From assembly GCF_000764185.1 (NCBI RefSeq), contig NZ_JQEC01000040.1, positions 114,228-178,227 of the forward strand: DNA of 64,000 nucleotides. Direction: 5' to 3'. The notes beneath the pieces were generated by a model. That model was given only the letters and a program-made list of their open reading frames with translations, did not search any database and was not told the DNA's origin. The position numbers and the translations under genes are program-made. Each line of letters begins with the position of its first letter. The first letter of the stretch is position 1. Positions 59,480-64,000 of the stretch are shown in pieces. The DNA comes from Colwellia psychrerythraea (GTDB lineage: Bacteria; Pseudomonadota; Gammaproteobacteria; Enterobacterales; Alteromonadaceae).

Positions 59480-59574
59480 CCAACGCCCCAATAACGAGCA
59501 AATAACACTTGACTCAAATGGTAAACGAAGTGAACAAAACCCAAGCATTACTTGTCCACTTTAATTGGCTTATG
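59480..59574 (-). repeat. attC recombination site (site B)
   Basis: Left core TACCAACGCCCC (from 59478), imperfect arms CAAATAACACTTG / CAAGCATTACTTG, loop with GAAGTGAACAAA, and the shared right block GTCCACTTTAATTGGCTTATGC. The core is identical over ten bases to the sequence beside the IS right end (63991-64000). Confidence 0.75.
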
Positions 59575-59582
59575 CATTTGAT

Positions 59583-59825
59583 TTACCAGGTATATTTAAA
59601 CACAGTATAACCAACTACGCACCACAATAGGAAGCCAACAAGCCTAACAAAAACTTTGGAATGATTGTCAGGGATAAAGGACATGGGATCTGACCTAGGA
59701 GGATATTTACCAAAGGTCGTTACTTTTAGGACAAGCCAACCTGAGTAATAAAGCAAAGGCCACAACGTATAAGCTAAGATTTCCCCTAGCGTATAAAAGA
59801 AACCTTCTACTACTGCTTCCAACAT
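59583..59825 (-). CDS. Small membrane cassette protein
   Basis: 80 aa; AGGA 7 nt before the ATG. Two hydrophobic segments, at about 8-36 (FFYTLGEILAYTLWPLLYYSGWLVLKV) and 60-77 (VRLVGFLLWCVVGYTVF), with a basic loop between. No family recognised. It ends 9 bp before attC site B and starts 45 bp after site C, so it is a complete cassette. Confidence 0.7.
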   Translation of the reverse strand: MLEAVVEGFFYTLGEILAYTLWPLLYYSGWLVLKVTTFGKYPPRSDPMSFIPDNHSKVFVRLVGFLLWCVVGYTVFKYTW

Positions 59826-59869
59826 AAATTAATCCTTTAATATTGCAGTTTTAACCAAAACTCTAAAAA

Positions 59870-59968
59870 CCAACGCCTAATTAACAGGCAAAAAATTGTT
59901 GGCTAAAATAAGTGAACGGAGTGAACAAAAAGCCAACTGTTTTTTGTCCTTGTTTAATTTCTTGTTAG
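59870..59968 (-). repeat. attC recombination site (site C), best conserved
   Basis: Left core CCAACGCCTAATTAACAGGC, inner arms TTGTTGGCT / AGCCAACTG, loop AAGTGAACGGAGTGAACAAA, right block GTCCTTGTTTAATTTCTTGTTAG. Read on the minus strand this is a textbook attC: inverse core, L-boxes with extrahelical bases and GCGTTGG core. It overlaps the stop codon of the next cassette gene, as is common. Confidence 0.85.
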
Positions 59969-60423
59969 TTTTTGTACCAATACCCCTGTAATGCTCTTTC
60001 AATGTCAGGCTTATCAAAATCATATTCAGGTTGTGCTGCACACCACTCCAGAAACATAGCGACACAACGCTTTTGATTAGCGTTTAATAATTTGAATATA
60101 TCAGGGTTAGATATAGATAATGAAGTTAAAGGTAAAATAGGTCCTATATTTAATTTATCATTTAGTTCAGCAATAATAAAAGCGGGAAGATGAAACAACA
60201 TTCCTTGAGCATCAAAGTAAGACAAGCTGCTATCACAATGGAAAAGAGCCTCATTTGACAGCTTTAGCCAATCATCCTTTATGTCTTTTTTTCTCGCAAT
60301 AATTTGATCATCTTTACTTTCATAATCGTCAATCGCCTGAGCTTCCCATAGACCAATTCCGTCTTTGAGTTTAACGTCTTTGAAAGCAGAGATTATTTCA
60401 TTTTTTATAGATTCGATACACAT
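59965..60423 (-). CDS. DUF6714-family-like cassette protein
   Basis: 152 aa, soluble. GIGLWEAQAIDDYESKDD (about 22-39), DDWLKLSNEALFHCDSSLSYFDAQGMLFHLPAFIIAEL (about 50-87) and 'CVAMFLEWCAAQPEYD' follow the DUF6714 pattern, a family often found beside polymorphic toxins or as immunity-like proteins. Framed by attC sites C and D. Role unknown. Confidence 0.6.
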   Translation of the reverse strand: MCIESIKNEIISAFKDVKLKDGIGLWEAQAIDDYESKDDQIIARKKDIKDDWLKLSNEALFHCDSSLSYFDAQGMLFHLPAFIIAELNDKLNIGPILPLTSLSISNPDIFKLLNANQKRCVAMFLEWCAAQPEYDFDKPDIERALQGYWYKN

Positions 60424-60438
60424 AGGCTTAATAAAAAA

Positions 60439-60531
60439 CTAACACCCTAATAATGGGCTAAAAATAATTTGCTGAATGTTGAGCGACGAAAACAGAAAAC
60501 TATTTTTAGTCCTTATTTATTAGCTTGTTAT
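60439..60531 (-). repeat. attC recombination site (site D)
   Basis: Left core CTAACACCCTAATAATGG, arms GGCTAAAAATA / TATTTTTAGTCC (60457-60467 and 60501-60512), outer arms CTAATAA/TTATTAG, right block ending GCTTGTTATAAG. The arm sequence differs from A and C but spacing and ends agree, as expected for attCs of different cassettes. Confidence 0.75.
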
Positions 60532-60539
60532 AAGGTACT

Positions 60540-60875
60540 TTACCAAGTGTATTTATTAAGTAAAGCATTTGCATGTGACTGTACTTCAAGCCAACTTTTA
60601 TTTTCCAGTAACCCTTTTACGCCGTCACTACTTGGAATGTCTTTAACTCTTAAATCATAGAACTCATTAAAGAGTGATAGATCTTCGAGCTCTTTCGCAC
60701 TAAAAGAATTTAAGAATAGCTCTGAATTTGAGTGATAAAGATCATCAAACCACATACAAATTAATTCAGATGAAACATTAGCGATAGATACATTATTTTC
60801 GTATTCAAATTGTTTTTGGGAAGAAGAAATCAGCCTAATAAAGTCGATAATACTTTTGCGCAACTCCATACTCAT
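60540..60875 (-). CDS. Hypothetical cassette protein, helical
   Basis: 111 aa. Helical throughout: MELRKSIIDFIRLISSSQKQFEYEN, then ELICMWFDDLYHSNSELFLNSFSAKELEDLSLFNEFYDL and a C-terminal SWLEVQSHANALLNKYTW. No signal peptide. Small acidic helical proteins of this sort are common in cassettes and often immunity-like, but I recognise no family. Start is the first of two close ATGs. Framed by attC sites D and E. Confidence 0.6.
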   Translation of the reverse strand: MSMELRKSIIDFIRLISSSQKQFEYENNVSIANVSSELICMWFDDLYHSNSELFLNSFSAKELEDLSLFNEFYDLRVKDIPSSDGVKGLLENKSWLEVQSHANALLNKYTW

Positions 60876-60892
60876 ACTTGTACTTGTACCTT

Positions 60893-61020
60893 ATAACTCC
60901 CTCAATGGTATGGACTCCTCACCTTTGGCCAAAATAGGTTAAGCTGAAAACGCCAATCAATAGGAGCCCAAATCATTGAAAACAGACAACTGTTTTATGT
61001 CCTGCTTTAACAGCTTATAT
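60893..61020 (-). repeat. attC-like site E, longer and composite
   Basis: Left end TATAACTCC. The arms CAATGGTATGGACTCC / GGAGCCCAAATCATTG enclose a loop, followed by AAAACAG/CTGTTTT and the shared right block GTCCTGCTTTAACAGCTTATATG. The structure fits an attC but it may be a fusion of two sites. Confidence 0.55.
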
Positions 61021-61362
61021 GCTCACACTGCAATTTAAGGTAGTTCTACCGTTTTCAATTGCTACGTTAGATTCTGTTTGTTTAACTTCGACGCTATATT
61101 TATTCAATGCTTTCTTGGCTTTTTCAACTGCAGCATCAATACACTTGCTACTTGAAATTGCATGAGATTCATTCTCTGGGACTTGGTAAGAGAACTTAAA
61201 TCTATTACTTTCATCTTTGGACTCTGACATTTCATCTTTAACAGAATGATAAAGATTTTTACCTGCACGAACAGAATCAGATACTAGGTTTTCAGGGGCC
61301 TTTACCGTAACACAGCCTGTTGTAATGAATAAACAACTGACTAAAATAACGTTTGATTTCAT
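61015..61362 (-). CDS. Hypothetical cassette lipoprotein
   Basis: 115 aa from the ATG at 61362 (AAGGA 5 nt upstream); the longer frame upstream has no site. Lipobox in MKSNVILVSCLFITTGCVTV. The mature protein is charged, with SVRAGKNLYHSVKDEMSES, a strand FKFSYQVPENE, a cysteine in SSSKCIDAAVEKAKKALNKY and another in TTLNCSVSI, so a disulfide is possible. No family recognised. It ends inside attC-like site E. Confidence 0.6.
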   Translation of the reverse strand: MKSNVILVSCLFITTGCVTVKAPENLVSDSVRAGKNLYHSVKDEMSESKDESNRFKFSYQVPENESHAISSSKCIDAAVEKAKKALNKYSVEVKQTESNVAIENGRTTLNCSVSI

Positions 61363-61400
61363 TTTTATCCTTAAATTGACTCCGAAATTTAATGGAGCAT

Positions 61401-61452
61401 ATAACAGCTTATTAGAAGATAAAATGTCATATTTAAACACGAGTTTTTATCT
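61401..61452 (-). repeat. Possible degenerate attC upstream of the cassette lipoprotein
   Basis: TATAACAGCTTATTAG resembles the core end of site D. AGATAAAA (61417-61424) pairs with TTTTATCT (61445-61452). The right block is not clear, so it may be a relic. Confidence 0.35.
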
Positions 61453-61877
61453 CTTTTCATTTTTATAAAATCACAATAACCTACAACAAACATGCAATCA
61501 ATAAGTTACAAAGAACAGCAAACTGGTTGATGTGTGAAATACGGGTTTATGCCTTATTTCACACAAACAGACAGAAACACCGTAACTTGTAAAAATAAAC
61601 AGCACAACAATATATTTGTTTGGCTGCGGCTAAAAAATACCGAGTGATATCTCGTAATACAAAGATTACCTTTTTAACAGATTCATTAGAAAACATATGG
61701 CAAAAAATTAAATACTAATGTCACCTAAGGCACTTTTATGACGTTAGCTTTCGGTGAGGAAAAACTACCAGTGTTCGTTGTTCTAAGGTCACTAGTTACC
61801 ACACTATAGTCTTTAGCTATTGCGGCTAATTAGACTATTGGATTAAATTTTGGTGTCCGTTTGAATGCATTATACTT
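61453..61877. other. Non-coding interval with nested inverted repeat
   Basis: No ORF is evident. AAGTTAC/GTAACTT (61503-61509 and 61582-61588) encloses GTGTGAAATA/TATTTCACAC (61532-61541 and 61555-61564), an 86-bp cruciform-like element that is not a typical terminator. A copy of the dispersed repeat follows at 61813. Confidence 0.5.
61813..61852 (+). repeat. Dispersed repeat, copy 2
   Basis: TTAGCTATTGCG-CTAATTAGACTATTGG-ATTA-ATTTTG matches copy 3 at 62388 at all but two of 40 positions, then diverges. Confidence 0.65.
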
Positions 61878-62213
61878 TTATAGGACTTTTAAATGTCGTA
61901 ATTTACCAACGCCAGCCCAACTAGGGAAATTTTCACATGTATGAGCAGCATCATCTAAGTAAATTGAAAGTTTTTTTCCTGCCATTTGAGCTGCCAGAGC
62001 TAAAGAGACATTCATATTGCCTGTTGTACCATCTGAAATCATTATCCAAGTACTATTACTTTGCTCCTTTAATTTCCCGTTTAGGTGCACATTATTTGTT
62101 TTCGTTCCGTGAGTGACCACTGTATAGTAATCAAATTCACACCAGCCTTCAGCGTACACACTATTGGATATTAGTAATGCAAAAATAGTTGAATAATAAA
62201 TACTTTTTTTCAT
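61878..62213 (-). CDS. Exported hypothetical cassette-type protein
   Basis: 111 aa; AAGG 7 nt before the ATG. Signal peptide MKKSIYYSTIFALLISNSVYA. The mature 90 residues carry two cysteines (GWCEFDYY and HTCENFP) and a strand-helix pattern (WIMISDGTTGNMNVSLALAAQMAGKKLSIYLDD) reminiscent of small secreted proteins frequent in marine cassettes. Function unknown. A run of eight G residues lies in the presumed promoter spacer on this strand. Confidence 0.6.
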   Translation of the reverse strand: MKKSIYYSTIFALLISNSVYAEGWCEFDYYTVVTHGTKTNNVHLNGKLKEQSNSTWIMISDGTTGNMNVSLALAAQMAGKKLSIYLDDAAHTCENFPSWAGVGKLRHLKVL

Positions 62214-62251
62214 AGTTTAACCTTCTTAAAATTGAGTAAAATTTACCACTT

Positions 62252-62274
62252 ATTATATAGACGTCTCCCCCCCC
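62252..62274 (-). promoter_or_regulatory. Promoter with an eight-G tract in the spacer
   Basis: On the minus strand TATAAT (62252-62257) lies 39 bp before the exported protein's start. The tract G8 (62267-62274) falls in the -10/-35 spacer. No good -35 box is visible. Slippage would change spacer length. Confidence 0.4.
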
Positions 62275-62387
62275 ACCTACTCGATTGCTTCAGAATCTAG
62301 CTTAAAACTCTTAATTCTTATTCATTTGGTTATTTTTAACTAACTATTGGTTAAAAACTAAAGATCACTTTTACCACACAACGGACA

Positions 62388-62436
62388 TTAGCTATTGCGT
62401 CTAATTAGACTATTGGATTAGATTTTGTATCGATAG
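62388..62436 (+). repeat. Dispersed repeat, copy 3 (left junction of the IS)
   Basis: Same sequence as copies 1 and 2, ending ATCGATAG directly before the IS element. In copy 1 the same ATCGATAG is followed by an attC-like site, so the IS appears to sit at the repeat/attC boundary. Confidence 0.65.
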
Positions 62437-62459
62437 ACATAATGACTCCCACGAGGTGC

Positions 62460-62531
62460 TAGCCTCCAGATTCGTGGGTTAGTAAAACCAGAGCCATAAT
62501 ATATGTGTTAAACAATATAAACTGGAGGCTA
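62460..62531 (+). promoter_or_regulatory. Inverted repeat masking the transposase ribosome-binding site
   Basis: TAGCCTCCAG (62460-62469) is perfectly complementary to CTGGAGGCTA (62522-62531), which contains the GGAGG site just before the ATG at 62534. Transcripts starting upstream would fold and hide the start, limiting read-through translation. Confidence 0.65.
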
Positions 62532-62533
62532 AC

Positions 62534-63688
62534 ATGTACAAATATAACATACTTTTCATCGGCTTAGATACCCATAAAGTGTCTACCGAAGTGGCACATG
62601 TAGAAGACCAACGTGGTGCAAAACCCGTTCATTATGGAAAAATAAAAACGACCAAAGCAGCCATTACAAAATTGGCTCGGCAATATCAATCCAAATACCC
62701 ACAGGCGACACTACATTTTGTTTATGAAGCAGGCCCCTGTGGTTATTGGATTTACCGATTACTGACCAGCTTGAGTCATTGCTGCTATGTCGTTGCCCCC
62801 TCATTAATTCCAAAGAAACCAGGAGATAAAGTAAAAACTGACAAACGTGATGCGTTGAAATTAACCAAACTGCTTAAGGATGAAGAATTAACACCCATAT
62901 ATGTGCCAGAGCCTGAAGACGAAGCAATACGCGACCTATCAAGGGCAAGAGAAACAGCGATGAAAGACTTAAAGGATGCTAAATATCAACTTAAGGCCCT
63001 ATTTCTTCGTAATAACATCAGCTGTAAGGTCAACGATAATTGGTCACTTCAACACCTTCGTTGGTTGACTGAGCTCATTTTACCTCACCCAAGCCAACAA
63101 ATCGTTTTGCAAGAAATGATACAAGTTATCACTGAGCGAATACAGCGAGAGAAACGACTGGCCAATGAATTATTTCATCAGGTGAAGTCGTGGCGGTTTT
63201 ATCCTGTAGTTAAAGCACTTCAAGCCGTCAGAGGTGTTCGACTGCTTATCGCAACGGGTATTGTCGCAGAGCTTGGCGATTTAAGGCGCTTTGACCATCC
63301 AAAAAAGCTCATGTCGTATCTAGGATTAGTCTCAAAAGAGCACAGCAGTGGTGATAAACGGCGGTTAGGTAGCATTACCAAATGTGGCAATGGACGAGCA
63401 AGGCGTTTACTTGTTCAAGGCGCTCATACATATAAGCACAAAGCCAATATATCGACAGAATTACAAAAGCGTCAGGAAGGCTTACCCAAAGAAATTACCG
63501 ATATTGCTTGGCAGGCCCAACTTAGGCTGTGCCGACGATACAATCGGCTGCTGAGTAGAGGAAAACATCGTAATGTCGTGGTGATAGCCATTGCCAGAGA
63601 GATGGCCGCTTACCTGTGGGCTATTGCCCGTGAAGTAGTCATTACGCCAGTTGATACACGATTAAGAATATCGAGAGTACCTGCATGA
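62534..63688 (+). CDS. IS110/IS1111-type DEDD transposase
   Basis: 384 aa. The N-terminal RuvC-like domain holds the acidic residues in FIGLDTHK, FVYEAGPCGYW and KTDKRDALKLTKLL (D, E, D, D). The C-terminal Tnp_20 domain has QAVRGVRLLIATGIVAELGD, YLGLVSKEHSSGDKRR and GSITKCGNGRARRLLVQGAH, with the serine region used in catalysis. Length and motifs are complete, so it may be active. Start has GGAGG 5 nt upstream, within an inverted repeat. Confidence 0.95.
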   Translation: MYKYNILFIGLDTHKVSTEVAHVEDQRGAKPVHYGKIKTTKAAITKLARQYQSKYPQATLHFVYEAGPCGYWIYRLLTSLSHCCYVVAPSLIPKKPGDKVKTDKRDALKLTKLLKDEELTPIYVPEPEDEAIRDLSRARETAMKDLKDAKYQLKALFLRNNISCKVNDNWSLQHLRWLTELILPHPSQQIVLQEMIQVITERIQREKRLANELFHQVKSWRFYPVVKALQAVRGVRLLIATGIVAELGDLRRFDHPKKLMSYLGLVSKEHSSGDKRRLGSITKCGNGRARRLLVQGAHTYKHKANISTELQKRQEGLPKEITDIAWQAQLRLCRRYNRLLSRGKHRNVVVIAIAREMAAYLWAIAREVVITPVDTRLRISRVPA

Positions 63689-63991
63689 TAAAAAGTTTTG
63701 AGTTAGCGCATTGGGTCAAGCATCGGCTGTGGCATAACCACCGAGGGCGTTAGGCTGGCAACGGTATTTATTATCGTTGAACCACGAGCATAGACTGAAA
63801 TCAGGTGCCACGACGGAATAAGTAAGGTCGGCACTGCTAACCAACAGGTTAGTAATCCACGAATATCAGCATGATAACCGACGAAATTACTTGCTTCATC
63901 TATGCGTTAACTCTTTTATTTTAAAAGTAGACATTATGGCTCTAAATTAATGAGCAGGGATCGGTGTATTTAACTTGACGTGGGGAGTCAT
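63689..63991 (+). ncRNA. Non-coding right end of the IS, candidate bridge RNA
   Basis: About 300 nt without ORF, richer in GC than the surroundings, with hairpin potential such as CTAACC/GGTTAG near 63838-63853. IS110-family elements encode a structured bridge RNA in a non-coding end; in the IS1111 group this is the right end. No pairing loops to the attC target have been worked out here, so the call rests on position. Confidence 0.4.
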
Positions 63992-64000
63992 ACCAACGCC
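63992..64000 (-). repeat. Left half of an attC core at the window edge
   Basis: ACCAACGCC matches the core of attC sites B and C. The rest of the site lies outside the window, suggesting the cassette array continues to the right. Confidence 0.6.

Larger units (their letters stand above)
62437..63991 (+). mobile_element. IS110-family element, IS1111 group, inserted at an attC site
   Basis: About 1.55 kb: a short left end, a DEDD transposase and a long (about 300 nt) non-coding right end. Subterminal inverted repeats are ATGACTCCC-ACG (62442-62453) and its complement CGTGGGGAGTCAT (63979-63991), differing by one inserted base. Subterminal repeats and a long right end are IS1111-group traits. 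The right end is followed by TACCAACGCC, identical to the core of attC site B. Exact ends are inferred from the flanks, as IS110 elements make no target duplication. Confidence 0.8.

Noticed and set aside
59350..59544. A 64-codon minus-strand frame running from a TTG through attC site B into the Tai4-like start
   Set aside because: Its first half is attC sequence; only the last 37 codons follow a ribosome site, so the full-length version was dropped and the short one kept at low confidence.
58500..62400. CRISPR array in the repeat-rich right end
   Set aside because: The repeats are imperfect palindromes of variable sequence separated by genes, not short identical repeats with uniform spacers.

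Overview
The window reads as chromosomal DNA from an AT-rich marine gammaproteobacterium. Gene content (YeiH/YeiE-like pair, YdbH-YnbE-YdbL, AhpCF, CzcCBA, NtrX/NtrY-type regulators, many paralogous sensor kinases) and base composition suggest Alteromonadales, most likely a Colwellia/Thalassotalea-type organism. This is inferred from gene families, not from a marker gene. No rRNA, tRNA, CRISPR array or prophage was seen.

Layout, left half. 1-3.1 kb: the C-terminal part of an NtrY-like histidine kinase and a sugar-dehydrogenase-like propeller protein. 3.4-5.5 kb: a BlaI-type repressor with two identical upstream palindromes, and an M56 metallopeptidase carrying ankyrin repeats. 5.7-8.4 kb: an MBOAT/SGNH acyl-transfer pair. 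8.5-16.1 kb: DUF4097 beta-repeat proteins, a YeiH/LysR divergent pair, and an ECF sigma factor / HEAT-type anti-sigma / DUF4097 operon next to a secreted protein built of 29-residue repeats. 16.5-18.9 kb: a LysR regulator divergent from a small peroxide-defence-like operon that ends in a broken metallo-hydrolase gene. 19.3-25 kb: two tandem secreted metallo-beta-lactamase-fold paralogues, one of which has lost its metal site, divergent from an OmpR-type two-component system.

Middle. 25.2-33 kb: a MacAB-like ABC exporter (permease, ATPase, adaptor) divergent from an NtrC-type regulator and its kinase; a sigma-54-like promoter and twin upstream sites link the two. 33-38.3 kb: a PotD-like binding protein, a WD40 lipoprotein, two alpha/beta hydrolases and a nucleotidyltransferase. 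38.3-44.7 kb: a MerR regulator and CzcCBA heavy-metal efflux system with a textbook 19-bp-spacer MerR promoter. 44.9-48.2 kb: a TrmB-type regulator, a serine hydrolase and a TIGR01777 epimerase. 48.4-51.7 kb: the YdbH-YnbE-YdbL envelope lipid-transport set. 52.9-55.8 kb: a MASE1/CHASE hybrid kinase. 55.9-58.4 kb: ahpC-ahpF with a good OxyR-like site.

Right end. 58.5-62.4 kb is the most unusual part: small, mostly unrelated genes, all on the minus strand, separated by 90-130 bp imperfect palindromes with the structure of integron attC sites. I read it as a gene-cassette array (chromosomal integron or CALIN). No integrase lies in the window; from the gene orientation it would lie to the right. 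The cassettes include a Tai4-like (type VI amidase immunity) lipoprotein, a DUF6714 protein, a small membrane protein and secreted proteins. At 62.4-64.0 kb an IS110/IS1111-type element (DEDD transposase) sits so that its right end abuts the core of an attC site, as expected for the attC-targeting IS1111 group. Its transposase ribosome-binding site can pair with an upstream copy of its complement.
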